Assembly: GCA_039816825.1 (NCBI GenBank)
Contig: JBCBXA010000009.1
Location: 1 to 55,526, forward strand
DNA from: JBCBXA01 sp039816825
Lineage (GTDB): Bacteria > Pseudomonadota > Alphaproteobacteria > Rhizobiales > Rhizobiaceae
DNA: 55,526 bases
Direction: 5' to 3'
Positions 15,830 to 24,410 of this stretch are shown piece by piece. The notes below the pieces were generated by a model that saw nothing but the letters and a program-made list of their open reading frames with translations, was not told the origin of the DNA and did no database searches. The position numbers were made by a program, and so were the translations under genes. Each line of letters starts with the position of its first letter. The first letter of the stretch is position 1.

Positions 15830-17653
15830 TCAGTGGTTGTTGCGCAACTTGTCCTGAAACTTGCCCGCAACGTCTTGATAGGTTGGGGCATCCCGAAGGG
15901 TCATGCCCTCAGAGAACGGTTGAACCATTTCTCGGAAATATTGCTGCCAAGGCGTCTGGCTCTCCGGCACCTGATAGCCGCCATTAGCCATCAGCGCCTC
16001 TCGGCGTGTTTCGAGCTCGGCATCGGAAAGCTGTACGTTCACCGTTCCCGCCCCTAGATCGACATCCACCAGATCGCCGTTCTGCAGCAGCGCCAGACCG
16101 GAATTGTCTGCAGCCTCCGGCGAAGCATTGAGGATTGATGGCGAGCCGGACGTTCCCGACTGCCGGCCATCGCCGATGCATGGCAGGGAGTGCACCCCCT
16201 GCTTGAGCAGATAGGATGGAGGTCGCATGTTCACGACCTCAGCACCCCCCGGATAGCCCTTGGGCCCGGCACCGCGCATGAAGAGAATGCAGTTGGCATC
16301 AATCCCCAGCTTCGGATCATCAATATTGGCGTGAAAGTCCTCCGGGCCATCAAAGACGATGGCTTTGCCGGTGAAGGCGTTTGGGCGTTCCGGGTCCGAC
16401 AAATAGCGCTCGCGGAACTCCGTTGAAATCACGGAGGTCTTCATGATCGCGCTGTCGAACAAATTGCCCTTGAGGTTCAGGAAGCCCGCTTCCTCCATAA
16501 GGGGAGCGCTGACAGTTTTGATGACATCGCCATTCTTGGTGCGCCTGTTCGCACAGTTGAAGCCCATGGTTTCCCCGTTGGCGGTGGGCGCTTCCGGATG
16601 GGGAAGCAGGCTGGCGGCCATAAGTTCCCCCGTCACGGCGGGAACGCCCCCTGCCCGGTGATAATCCTCACCCAGATACTCACCCGCCGGCTGCAGGTTC
16701 ACCAAAAGCGGAATGTGATGCCCAAAGCGCTGCCAGTCATCCGTGGTCAACTCAATGCCCAGATGCCTGGCGATGCCATTGAGATGAATGGGAGCATTTG
16801 TGGAGCCGCCGATCGCGGAATTCACGACTATGGCGTTCTCAAAGGCCTGTTTCGTCATGATGTCGGACGGTTTGAGGTCCTCCCACACCATGTCTACGAT
16901 CCGACTGCCCGTGTCATAGGCGATCTGGCCACGCTCCCGATAAGGCGCTGGAATGGCGGCAGATCCCGGCAACTGCATTCCCAGTGCCTCCGCGAGACTG
17001 TTCATGGTCGTCGCCGTCCCCATCGTGTTGCAATAACCAACCGACGGGGTGGAGCTCTCGACGAGATCGAAGAAACCATCATCATCAATCTCGCCGGCAG
17101 CGTGCAACTCACGCGCCTTCCAGACAATTGTCCCGGAGCCGGTGCGCCGCTCCACCCCATCGTCACCGGTGTGCCAGCCGTTCAACATAGGGCCAACCGA
17201 CAGGGCGATGGCCGGTATGTTGACCGTGGCGGCCGCCATCAGAAGCGCTGGGGTGGTCTTGTCACATCCGATGGTCAACACCACACCATCCAGTGGATAT
17301 CCGAAGAGGGTTTCCACCAGGCTCAGATAGGCCAGATTGCGATCAAGACTGGCGGTGGGCCGCTTTCCAGTCTCCTGAATGGGGTGCACTGGCACTTCAA
17401 TAGGAACACCACCGGCGGCAATGATCCCGTCGCGAACCCGTTTGGCTAGTTCGATATGATGCCGGTTGCAGGGGCTCAGATCAGAACCCGTCTGGGCAAT
17501 CGCGATGATGGGCTTGCCGCCCTGCAACTCACGCCGTGTGAGGCCGTAATTCAGATACCGCTCCAGATAGAGCGCGGTCATCTCCTGATCGAGAGGGTTG
17601 TCGAACCACTGCCGCGAACGCAGATCTTCAGGTTTTATCTTGTGGTCCGACAC
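15830..17653 (-). CDS. xylD: Xylonate dehydratase (IlvD/Edd family, sugar-acid type)
   Basis: A 607-residue Fe-S dehydratase. Cluster cysteines are Cys62 (SPCNRHH), Cys130 (GCDKTTPA) and Cys208 (GYCNTMGTA). DGRQSGTSGSPSILNASPEA is the C-terminal signature of the sugar-acid branch rather than biosynthetic IlvD. It follows my memory of Caulobacter XylD closely from FDNPLDQEMTALYLER to the final NNH. XylD removes water from D-xylonate to give 2-keto-3-deoxyxylonate; L-arabonate dehydratase is the close alternative. The start is GTG with GGAGAG upstream. A xylose/arabinose dehydrogenase (22.7 kb) and an SMP-30 lactonase (28.6 kb) would supply its substrate. The next pathway enzyme is not in the window. 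Confidence 0.82.
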   Translation of the reverse strand: MSDHKIKPEDLRSRQWFDNPLDQEMTALYLERYLNYGLTRRELQGGKPIIAIAQTGSDLSPCNRHHIELAKRVRDGIIAAGGVPIEVPVHPIQETGKRPTASLDRNLAYLSLVETLFGYPLDGVVLTIGCDKTTPALLMAAATVNIPAIALSVGPMLNGWHTGDDGVERRTGSGTIVWKARELHAAGEIDDDGFFDLVESSTPSVGYCNTMGTATTMNSLAEALGMQLPGSAAIPAPYRERGQIAYDTGSRIVDMVWEDLKPSDIMTKQAFENAIVVNSAIGGSTNAPIHLNGIARHLGIELTTDDWQRFGHHIPLLVNLQPAGEYLGEDYHRAGGVPAVTGELMAASLLPHPEAPTANGETMGFNCANRRTKNGDVIKTVSAPLMEEAGFLNLKGNLFDSAIMKTSVISTEFRERYLSDPERPNAFTGKAIVFDGPEDFHANIDDPKLGIDANCILFMRGAGPKGYPGGAEVVNMRPPSYLLKQGVHSLPCIGDGRQSGTSGSPSILNASPEAADNSGLALLQNGDLVDVDLGAGTVNVQLSDAELETRREALMANGGYQVPESQTPWQQYFREMVQPFSEGMTLRDAPTYQDVAGKFQDKLRNNH

Positions 17654-17728
17654 CGCTGCTCTCCATTCCGGTCTTGATTGATGCCGGTCTAGCGAGCAGC
17701 GATGGTCTTGTTAAGCCGTCAGCGGCAA

Positions 17729-19300
17729 TCAGTACCAGGCGTCGGCCATCTCGCCGCGGCGCTTGTCCATGAACGCCACAAGCTCTTCGTTCACGCCCTC
17801 ATCCATTGTCGGTTTCTCATACTCGGCCAGCAGCTTCTTCCAACGGGCGGTGGCACGGGTCGCCGCATCGTGAGAGCCGGCATCGGTCCACTGTTCGACG
17901 CTTCGATTGTCCGAGAGCGGATTCTCATAATAGGCGGTCTCATAGTTCGCCATCGTATGGCTTGACCCCAGAAAGTGGCCGCCTGGCTCCACGTCTTCAT
18001 AGGCGGTGCGACCCAAGGCGTTGTCGTCAGTGTCCATTCCACCCAGAAGCTTGACCAGGCCGCCCAAACGGTCCGCATCGAGAACAAGCTTCTCGTAGGA
18101 CGAGCAGAGCCCGCCCTCCAGCCAGCCAGCGGCGTGTAGAATAAAATTGGCTCCGGCCATGGCCGTTGAGTGCATGGAATCGGCACTCTCAGCCGCAGCT
18201 TGTGCGTCCGGTAGTTTCGACGCCGTCAGTGCTCCACCGCAGCGCAACGGCACGCCAAGACGACGTGCGAGTTGAGCGATCACATAGTTGGACGCCACCG
18301 GCTCCGGCGTACCAAAGGTGGGGGCACCGGTTCGCAGGCTCATGGATGACAGGAAGTTGCCCAACACAAATGGCGCGCCAGGCCGAACCAACTGGCTGAA
18401 CGCGCCGCACGCCATCGCCTCGGCAAGGGCCTGGGCAACCGAAGCCGCCGTCGATACCGGCCCCATGGCACCGCCCAGAATAAACGGAACAACCACAATG
18501 CCCTGATTGGCTCCAGAGTACTCGTAGATCGCTTCCGTCACGACTTTGTCGACCAGAAGCGGTGAGTTTGTATTCACATTGCCCAACAGATAGCAGCCGT
18601 TTTCCAAGGCCTCGGCCCCGTGGACGATGCGCGCCATCGCGATGGAATCGGCACAGGCCTGGCGCGAAATGATGGCGCCCAGATGAGGTTTGTCGGACAG
18701 GCTGAGATGGCTGTACATCATGTCCAGATGCCGCTTGTTCACCGGCACATCGGTGATCTCGCAAGTCCAGAAGCCGCTCATATGGAGGCTGTCCAGGCTC
18801 TGCACCAGGCGTGTCAGATCCTGAAAGTCCTGGAGTGTCGCGTAGCGGCGTCCCCGCTCCAGATCATGGGCAAAAGGCGGGCCTGTGACCGGACCGAAGA
18901 TCTGGTTGCGCCCCCCCACCTCGACTGTCTTTGCGGAGTTTCTGGAGTGGAACGTGAACTGCTTGGGTGCCGTCGCCAGAAGCGTGCGCGCCATGCCATC
19001 CGGAATATAGACCCGCGTGCCTTTCACGGTGGCCCCGGCATCCCGCCAAATGTCGAGAGCCTTCGGATCGTCGCGAAACTCAATCCCGACTTCCTGCAAC
19101 AGCCAGTCGGCCTGCTCCTCAATCCGAGCCAGCCCCTCCTCGGACAAATAGTCCAGATAAGGAACCTTGCGCTGGATGAAGGGAGCCGCTCCCACCGTCT
19201 TTCGGTCCGCCCGCGCCCGCGCGGCTCGACCGCCTGAGCGCCTTCCCTCGCGTTTCGAGGGTTCTGTGGGTGTCATGGGTGTTTCAGCAACGCTGGACAT
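17729..19300 (-). CDS. Trimethylamine methyltransferase (MttB) superfamily protein 2, non-pyrrolysine
   Basis: A 523-residue MttB-superfamily protein, only distantly like the one at 8372. Family blocks include IFGPVTGPPFAHDL, GAMGPVSTAASVAQALAEAMA, VLGNFLSSMSLRTGAPTFGTPEP and GGHFLGSSHT. There is no in-frame amber codon, hence no pyrrolysine. The N-terminal tail RRSGGRAARARADRK closely resembles that of paralogue 1 although the catalytic domains have diverged. ATG 19300 has GGAG 6 bases upstream. It sits 75 bases upstream of the dehydratase on the same strand, with no shared pathway apparent. Methyl donor and corrinoid partner are unknown. Confidence 0.85.
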   Translation of the reverse strand: MSSVAETPMTPTEPSKREGRRSGGRAARARADRKTVGAAPFIQRKVPYLDYLSEEGLARIEEQADWLLQEVGIEFRDDPKALDIWRDAGATVKGTRVYIPDGMARTLLATAPKQFTFHSRNSAKTVEVGGRNQIFGPVTGPPFAHDLERGRRYATLQDFQDLTRLVQSLDSLHMSGFWTCEITDVPVNKRHLDMMYSHLSLSDKPHLGAIISRQACADSIAMARIVHGAEALENGCYLLGNVNTNSPLLVDKVVTEAIYEYSGANQGIVVVPFILGGAMGPVSTAASVAQALAEAMACGAFSQLVRPGAPFVLGNFLSSMSLRTGAPTFGTPEPVASNYVIAQLARRLGVPLRCGGALTASKLPDAQAAAESADSMHSTAMAGANFILHAAGWLEGGLCSSYEKLVLDADRLGGLVKLLGGMDTDDNALGRTAYEDVEPGGHFLGSSHTMANYETAYYENPLSDNRSVEQWTDAGSHDAATRATARWKKLLAEYEKPTMDEGVNEELVAFMDKRRGEMADAWY

Positions 19301-19316
19301 TGGCTACTCCGAAGCT

Positions 19317-19352
19317 CCACCGAGAGGTGCCAACGCTATTCGTTTTCGGTGG
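19317..19352 (-). promoter_or_regulatory. Leader inverted repeat directly upstream of mttB2
   Basis: CCACCGA (19317-19323) and TCGGTGG (19346-19352) are inverted 7-bp arms around a 22-base spacer that itself holds an AACG/CGTT pair. The repeat is just upstream of the mttB2 ribosome site, so it could be an operator or an mRNA leader fold. Read on the minus strand, TTGGCACC inside it also appears upstream of xsc. Confidence 0.3.
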
Positions 19353-19455
19353 GCAGAAAAGATGGAAAATTGATGGATACGCGGCAAATATGCGCGAGTT
19401 CGCGACCTTTCAGTCGCGTTCAGAGCAGATTTGAAGAAGCGCCTCGCAAAGAGCG

Positions 19456-20448
19456 CTAAACTGTCCGTGCTGACCGCAGCTGAAGCGCGTACTGCCATGC
19501 CTGCTTCATGCTCGCAGGATCGGCGACCCCGCGCCCGGCAATGTCAAACGCTGTCCCGTGATCGGGGCTCGTGCGAACGAACGGCAAACCCAGGGTGACA
19601 TTGACCCCTTTATCCACCCCTAGATATTTCACCGGGATGAGACCCTGATCGTGGTATTGGGCCACCACAACATCAAAGCGCCCCTTGCGGGCCTGCATGA
19701 ACACGGTGTCTCCCGGCCACGGACCCGAAACATCGATGCCTTCGGCCTGCAGGGCCTTGATGGCAGGTTCGATGATCTCGATTTCTTCTTGCCCGAATAG
19801 CCCGCCCTCGCCCGCATGAGGGTTGAGCCCACACACGGCGACACGCCGTTCCTCCAGACCAAGCTCGCGGCATGCCTGATCTGCGAGACGGATGGCCCGC
19901 ACCTGAGCATCAAAGTCGGCATCAAGGATGGCCTGCTTCAGCGACACATGGATGGTGACCAGCACCGTCCGAATCTCATCATTGGCCAGCATCATGGCCA
20001 CTTCTCCAGCCCCCGAGAGCGCGGCCAGCATTTCGGTGTGTCCGGGATAAGGAACGCCAGCCAGATCGAAGGACGCCTTGTTGATCGGCGCAGTGACCAT
20101 GGCTGACGCCTGGTCGGTCATGCAAAGCTCAATGGCCCGCTCGATGGCCCGGGCAGCAGCTCCGCCTGCCTCGGCGGACTCTTCGCCGAAGTCGGGCAAA
20201 TCAAGCGCTTCGCCTGACTGCAGAATCTGCATCCCGTCAAAACCCTCGTCGAAATCCTGCGGGTCCGACATGCGTCTCATCGCAAGCGCCAAACCGGCCG
20301 CAGACGCGCCCCGAGTCATCGCCCCAACATCGCCTATGACGTAGCCGCCACGCCGAACGGCCAGTTCATCGGCCATCAGCATGGCGATGATTTCCGGCCC
20401 AATCCCGCAAGGGTCCCCCATTGTGATGCAAACAGGCGCTGAGTTCAT
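19456..20448 (-). CDS. pdxA: PdxA-family 4-phospho-hydroxythreonine dehydrogenase
   Basis: A 330-residue PdxA-family dehydrogenase. ITMGDPCGIGPEI at the N-terminus, TAPINKASF, YPGHTEMLA, CGLNPHAGEGG and AQYHDQGLIPVKY carry the conserved metal-binding histidines and substrate contacts, and RTSPDHGTAFDIAGRG is the C-terminal signature. True PdxA oxidises 4-hydroxythreonine 4-phosphate for pyridoxal phosphate synthesis and is usually next to surA or ksgA. Here it is next to catabolic genes, so a PdxA2-type enzyme acting on phosphorylated threonate or erythronate is possible, though the DUF1537 kinase that accompanies PdxA2 is absent. It is divergent from the mmsB-like gene with about 120 bases between starts. 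Confidence 0.85.
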   Translation of the reverse strand: MNSAPVCITMGDPCGIGPEIIAMLMADELAVRRGGYVIGDVGAMTRGASAAGLALAMRRMSDPQDFDEGFDGMQILQSGEALDLPDFGEESAEAGGAAARAIERAIELCMTDQASAMVTAPINKASFDLAGVPYPGHTEMLAALSGAGEVAMMLANDEIRTVLVTIHVSLKQAILDADFDAQVRAIRLADQACRELGLEERRVAVCGLNPHAGEGGLFGQEEIEIIEPAIKALQAEGIDVSGPWPGDTVFMQARKGRFDVVVAQYHDQGLIPVKYLGVDKGVNVTLGLPFVRTSPDHGTAFDIAGRGVADPASMKQAWQYALQLRSARTV

Positions 20449-20570
20449 TTGGCGTGTCCCGATGTTCCAAACTGGCGTTGGGGTGTACGGACAGGTCTTA
20501 CCTTCAGTCGCGCACGGGATATAGACAGGAAGAGTTCAGGCGTAACACGTTCCAAGCTGGAGATAGTCCG

Positions 20571-21452
20571 ATGGCACCAAACCCAACAATCGCATTCATT
20601 GGCTTGGGGAACATGGGGCTGCCAATGGCCGCCAACCTTGTGAAGGCAGGATATTCATTGGTCGGCTTCGACACCCAACCGCGCCAAGTGGACTTTCCGC
20701 TCGCAGACACGGCCGCGAATGCTGCCGACACCGCAGACATCGTGGTCACGATGCTGCCCAACGGGCAGATCGCAAAGGCCGTTGCGGACAGTGTTTTACC
20801 CGCTATGGCCGCCGGTTCTCTGCTGATCGATTGCTCCACAATCGACATTGAAAGCGCCGGGGCAATCCATGCGACAGCCAAGGGTGCATCGGTGGATTGT
20901 CTTGATGCGCCGGTATCCGGTGGTGCGGGTGGAGCAACAGCCGGAACACTGACTTTCATGGTCGGAGGCGAGGAACAGGCCTTCCGCCGAGCGGAGCCGC
21001 TTTTCCAGATCATGGGATCAAAGGCAGTCCATTGCGGTGGACCGGCGGCAGGCCAAAGCGTCAAGATCGTCAACAACATGCTCCTGTCGACCACCATGGC
21101 GGGCACGGGAGAAGCCTTCAACCTGGGCCGCAAACTGGGCATCGATCCGCAGAAACTGTTTGACGTCATGTCGACTTCATCAGGCAGCTGTTGGCCAGTG
21201 AACGCCTATTGTCCCGTACCGGGAGTGGGGCCTGAAAGCCCCGCAGACAGACAATTTGAGCCGGGCTTCGCGACAGACCTCATGCTCAAGGACGCCTTGC
21301 TGGCACAACAAGCCGCCCATGCGAACGAAGTTGCCACGCCCATGGCCAGCCAGGCCGCAACTCTGTTCGAACAAATGCAGAGATCGGGCATGGGAGAGAT
21401 GGATTTCTCGGCGATGATCAAGTACCTCGCGAACCAAGCTCGACCACATTGA
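20571..21452 (+). CDS. mmsB: 3-hydroxyisobutyrate dehydrogenase-like beta-hydroxyacid dehydrogenase
   Basis: A 293-residue NAD(P)-dependent beta-hydroxyacid dehydrogenase. The Rossmann motif GLGNMG is at 11-16, the substrate loop DAPVSGG at 112-118, and the catalytic lysine is Lys165 in GQSVKIVNN. Length matches 3-hydroxyisobutyrate dehydrogenase (about 295), the valine-catabolism enzyme making methylmalonate semialdehyde. The frame is open to 20454, but ATG 20571 follows GGAGAT and begins at the family's normal first strand. A thiolase follows 12 bases later. Tartronate semialdehyde reductase or another beta-hydroxyacid specificity is possible, because no other valine gene is present. Confidence 0.8.
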   Translation: MAPNPTIAFIGLGNMGLPMAANLVKAGYSLVGFDTQPRQVDFPLADTAANAADTADIVVTMLPNGQIAKAVADSVLPAMAAGSLLIDCSTIDIESAGAIHATAKGASVDCLDAPVSGGAGGATAGTLTFMVGGEEQAFRRAEPLFQIMGSKAVHCGGPAAGQSVKIVNNMLLSTTMAGTGEAFNLGRKLGIDPQKLFDVMSTSSGSCWPVNAYCPVPGVGPESPADRQFEPGFATDLMLKDALLAQQAAHANEVATPMASQAATLFEQMQRSGMGEMDFSAMIKYLANQARPH

Positions 21453-21464
21453 GGCATCTGCGCC

Positions 21465-22670
21465 ATGACCAATTCAATCTCTGATCCCATCGTTATCGCC
21501 GGCTACGCACGCACGCCCATGGGCGGTTTGATGGGCGAGTTGTCGGAAGCATCGGCAAACGAGCTTGGCGGCACCGCCATGAAAGCAGCGCTCGAGCGTT
21601 CCGGAATGGGCGCTGAAGCGGTGGACGAAACCATCATGGGCAATGTGCTCATGGCTGGCCAGGGACAGGCACCGGGGCGCCAGGCGGGCTATCATGCCGG
21701 CCTTGGCGACGGCGTGCCCGCCGTCACCATCAACAAGATGTGCGGCTCTGGCATGAAGGCGGCCATGATGGCGCATGATCAGCTGCTGGCCGGTGGCGAT
21801 CAGGTTATTCTAGCGGGCGGTATGGAGAGCATGTCGAACGCCCCGTACCTCTTGCCCAAGATGCGTGGCGGCGCGCGCTTCGGCCACGCAGAGGTGCTTG
21901 ACCATATGAAACTGGATGGGCTGGAAGACGCCTATGAGGGCCAAGGCGCAGGCGGCATCGCCATGGGGTGCTATGCTGAAGACTTGGCGGAAAAGTACCA
22001 GTTCAGCCGCGAGGATCAGGACGCCTTTGCGCTGGAGAGCCTGTCTCGCGCGCAGAAGGCGCAGGAGAACGGAACATTCGCATCAGAGATAGCGTCCCAC
22101 ACCATTTCAAGCCGTAAGGGCGATGTGGTCGTGGACAAAGATGAAGGCCCGCGCACAGCCCGCCCCGACAAAATCCCGAGCTTGCGCCCAGCTTTCTCAA
22201 AGGATGGGACGATCACGGCGGCCAACGCCTCTTCGATCAATGACGGCGCAGCAGCTCTCGTCATCACCCGCCAGAGCGTGGCTGAAGCCCATGGAGCAAG
22301 GATCACAGCCCGCATAGCCGGTCATGCGAGCCACAGCCATGAACCGCGATGGTTCACGACGGCACCCGTCTCGGCCATGCAAAAGCTCATGGGTCGCCTG
22401 GGTTGGCAATCCGGGGACGTCGACCTTTGGGAAGTCAATGAGGCTTTTGCAGTCGTGCCCATGGCCGCCATGCGCGAACTCAATATTGGCCACGATAAGC
22501 TCAATGTGAACGGTGGCGCATGCGCGCTTGGCCACCCCATCGGCGCTTCGGGTGCACGCATTTTGGTGACCTTGCTGGCAGCCATGGAAGCTCAAGATGT
22601 GCAGACCGGTATGGCCGCGCTTTGCATTGGCGGCGGTGAAGGCGTTGCGATGGCCGTAGAAAGGGTCTGA
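21465..22670 (+). CDS. Acetyl-CoA acetyltransferase (thiolase)
   Basis: A 401-residue thiolase, length as for the biosynthetic/degradative acetyl-CoA acetyltransferase group. The acyl-accepting cysteine is Cys93 in INKMCGSGMKA; the C-terminal NVNGGACALGHPIGASGAR block supplies the catalytic histidine, and CIGGGEG holds the second active-site cysteine. It is the middle gene of a compact set, 12 bases after the mmsB-like gene and 2 bases before the SDR gene. The substrate could be acetoacetyl-CoA or a 3-oxoacyl-CoA; no CoA transferase or hydroxyacyl-CoA dehydrogenase lies alongside to decide. Confidence 0.88.
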   Translation: MTNSISDPIVIAGYARTPMGGLMGELSEASANELGGTAMKAALERSGMGAEAVDETIMGNVLMAGQGQAPGRQAGYHAGLGDGVPAVTINKMCGSGMKAAMMAHDQLLAGGDQVILAGGMESMSNAPYLLPKMRGGARFGHAEVLDHMKLDGLEDAYEGQGAGGIAMGCYAEDLAEKYQFSREDQDAFALESLSRAQKAQENGTFASEIASHTISSRKGDVVVDKDEGPRTARPDKIPSLRPAFSKDGTITAANASSINDGAAALVITRQSVAEAHGARITARIAGHASHSHEPRWFTTAPVSAMQKLMGRLGWQSGDVDLWEVNEAFAVVPMAAMRELNIGHDKLNVNGGACALGHPIGASGARILVTLLAAMEAQDVQTGMAALCIGGGEGVAMAVERV

Positions 22671-22672
22671 CC

Positions 22673-23455
22673 ATGTCGGGGCAATCACCTCAATACGCAA
22701 ACTATCCAAGCCTGGAAGATCGCGGGGTCTACATCACCGGTGGCGGCAACGGCATTGGCGCGTCTCTGGTCCGGCTCTTTGCCGCGCAAGGCGCCAAGGT
22801 GGCCTTCTGCGATCTTGATGAAGCGGCATCGCAAAAGGTGCTGGACGCGTGCTCCGGCTCAAAACATCCGGTGCGCGCGAGTTATTTCGATTTGCGGGAT
22901 ATCGAACCACTCCAGAACGACATTCGGGCGGCGGCGACCGAGTTCGGTGGCCTCAAAGCGCTCGTCAACAATGCGGCACATGATGACCGCCACGACTGGA
23001 CGGACGTGACACCGGATTACTGGGACGATCGTTTTCACGTGAACTTGCGCCACCAGTTCTTTGCCATTCAAGCAGCGGCTCCCATCATGAAAGCCAATGG
23101 CGGCGGCGCCATAGTGAACATGGGTTCAGCTTCATGGCTGCTTAAGGAAGACTTCTTCCCCGGCTACGCGACCGCAAAGAGTGCCGTGCAAGGCCTGACA
23201 ACCACCATGGCGCGCAAGCTTGGGATCGACGGAATCAGGGTCAACACCGTGCTGCCCGGCTGGGTGTTCACAGAGCGCCAACTCGAGAAATGGTGGAGCG
23301 AGGAAGGCGAAGCCGCCTCTATGGAAGTGCAGTGCATCAAACGCCGCCTTTACCCGGACGAGCACAACCAGATCATTCTTTGGCTGTGTGCAGACGACGG
23401 AGCAGCAGCCACTGCTCAGAGCTTCATCATCGATATGGGCCGGGCTGGCATCTAG
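22673..23455 (+). CDS. SDR-family D-xylose/L-arabinose 1-dehydrogenase (Caulobacter XylB-type)
   Basis: A 260-residue short-chain dehydrogenase with cofactor motif TGGGNGIG (22-29) and catalytic Ser152, Tyr165, Lys169 (YATAK). Several blocks match my memory of Caulobacter xylose dehydrogenase rather than generic SDRs: YPSL near the start, NNAAHDDRHDWTDVTPDYWD, VNLRHQFF with QAAAPIMK, GSASWLLKED, and QCIKRRLYP near the end. That enzyme oxidises D-xylose or L-arabinose at C1 to the lactone. The symbol is left blank because xylB here also means xylulokinase. It starts 2 bases after the thiolase stop, an odd partner. The xylonate dehydratase at 15.8 kb and SMP-30 lactonase at 28.6 kb would continue an oxidative pentose route. 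Confidence 0.75.
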   Translation: MSGQSPQYANYPSLEDRGVYITGGGNGIGASLVRLFAAQGAKVAFCDLDEAASQKVLDACSGSKHPVRASYFDLRDIEPLQNDIRAAATEFGGLKALVNNAAHDDRHDWTDVTPDYWDDRFHVNLRHQFFAIQAAAPIMKANGGGAIVNMGSASWLLKEDFFPGYATAKSAVQGLTTTMARKLGIDGIRVNTVLPGWVFTERQLEKWWSEEGEAASMEVQCIKRRLYPDEHNQIILWLCADDGAAATAQSFIIDMGRAGI

Positions 23456-23475
23456 CTCGCCCTGCTGCCCGAATC

Positions 23476-24297
23476 TTAATCGACGAAGGCCTTTTCGATC
23501 ACGAACTGTCCGGGCTGGCTGTTTGAGCCTTCCACAAATCCGGCGTCCTCAGCCATCTGCTTGCACTCATTGAGCATGGCCATCGACCCGCAGATCATGA
23601 TGCGATCAGTTTCGGGGTTCAGGGGCGGCAGGCCCATATCAGTCAGCGCCTCGCCAGATTTGATCAGGTTTGTAATCCGTCCGACTTTCGGTCCGGCTTC
23701 CTGCGTCACGGTGTGATAGTGAATGAGCTTGTCTCCCACGATTTCGTCGAGGAACTCGTGGTTCTGGATTTCGGCGACGAGATCGCGCCCATAATCCCCT
23801 TCGGCCAGTTGCCTGGTCGTATGAGCCAGAATCACCTGGTCAAACTTCTCATAGGTTTCGGGGTCGCGAATGATGGAGGCAAACGGAGCGATGCCTGTTC
23901 CGGTGCTGAGCAGGTAAAGCCGCTTGCCGGGCACAACCGCATCGTGCACGAGCGTGCCGACAGGCTTCTTGCGCATCCAGATCTGATCGCCAGGCTGAAT
24001 CTTCTGCAACTCGCTGGTCAAAGGCCCGTCGGGCACCTTGATGGAAAAGAAATCGATCTTCTCCTCCCAGCTTGGTGAAGCGATGGAGTAGGCCCGCCAC
24101 ACAGGTTTATCGCCCGGCAGGCCTATCATCACAAACTCGCCGGACCGGAACCGAAACTCCTGCGGGCGGTCGACCGAGAACTGAAAGAGTCGGTCCGTGT
24201 AATGATGGATCGACTGGACGGTCAGCGCGAAGGTATTCTTAGGCACTTCATGCGCTGGCGCAGCGTCGGACTGTGTAGGCTGGTTTACGTCGAGCAT
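23476..24297 (-). CDS. fpr: Ferredoxin--NADP(+) reductase
   Basis: A 273-residue bacterial FPR. The FAD motif RAYSIASPSWEE, the nicotinamide/pyrophosphate motif STGTGIAPFASIIRDP, and ICGSMAMLNE are in order. The protein ends FVIEKAFVD, and the terminal A-F-V-acidic tail is the hallmark of the bacterial class I FPR subgroup. The frame opens at 24348, but ATG 24297 follows AAGGAAA and starts at the usual N-terminal length. It passes electrons between NADPH and ferredoxin or flavodoxin. It stands alone, convergent with the XylB-type dehydrogenase gene. Confidence 0.93.
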   Translation of the reverse strand: MLDVNQPTQSDAAPAHEVPKNTFALTVQSIHHYTDRLFQFSVDRPQEFRFRSGEFVMIGLPGDKPVWRAYSIASPSWEEKIDFFSIKVPDGPLTSELQKIQPGDQIWMRKKPVGTLVHDAVVPGKRLYLLSTGTGIAPFASIIRDPETYEKFDQVILAHTTRQLAEGDYGRDLVAEIQNHEFLDEIVGDKLIHYHTVTQEAGPKVGRITNLIKSGEALTDMGLPPLNPETDRIMICGSMAMLNECKQMAEDAGFVEGSNSQPGQFVIEKAFVD

Positions 24298-24370
24298 GGC
24301 AAATTTCCTTCTATAAAGCGGATATAACCATGCCTGCGCGCCCAGCAAACAAAAGCGTTCTGCAATGCTG

Positions 24371-24397
24371 CGGCCAGACGGAAAAACCGTCCGGCCG
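24371..24397 (-). terminator. Stem-loop downstream of ald
   Basis: CGGCCAGACGG (24371-24381) and CCGTCCGGCCG (24387-24397) form an 11-bp stem with one mismatch (a G-U wobble in the minus-strand RNA) around an AAAAA loop. It lies 14 bases past the ald stop. The minus-strand tail is not T-rich, so terminator strength is uncertain. Confidence 0.5.
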
Positions 24398-24410
24398 TGT
24401 CGTTTTTGAC

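Noticed and set aside
8372..19300. Pyrrolysine-encoding amber codons in the MttB genes
   Set aside because: Neither reading frame contains an internal TAG, and full-length proteins are read without suppression.
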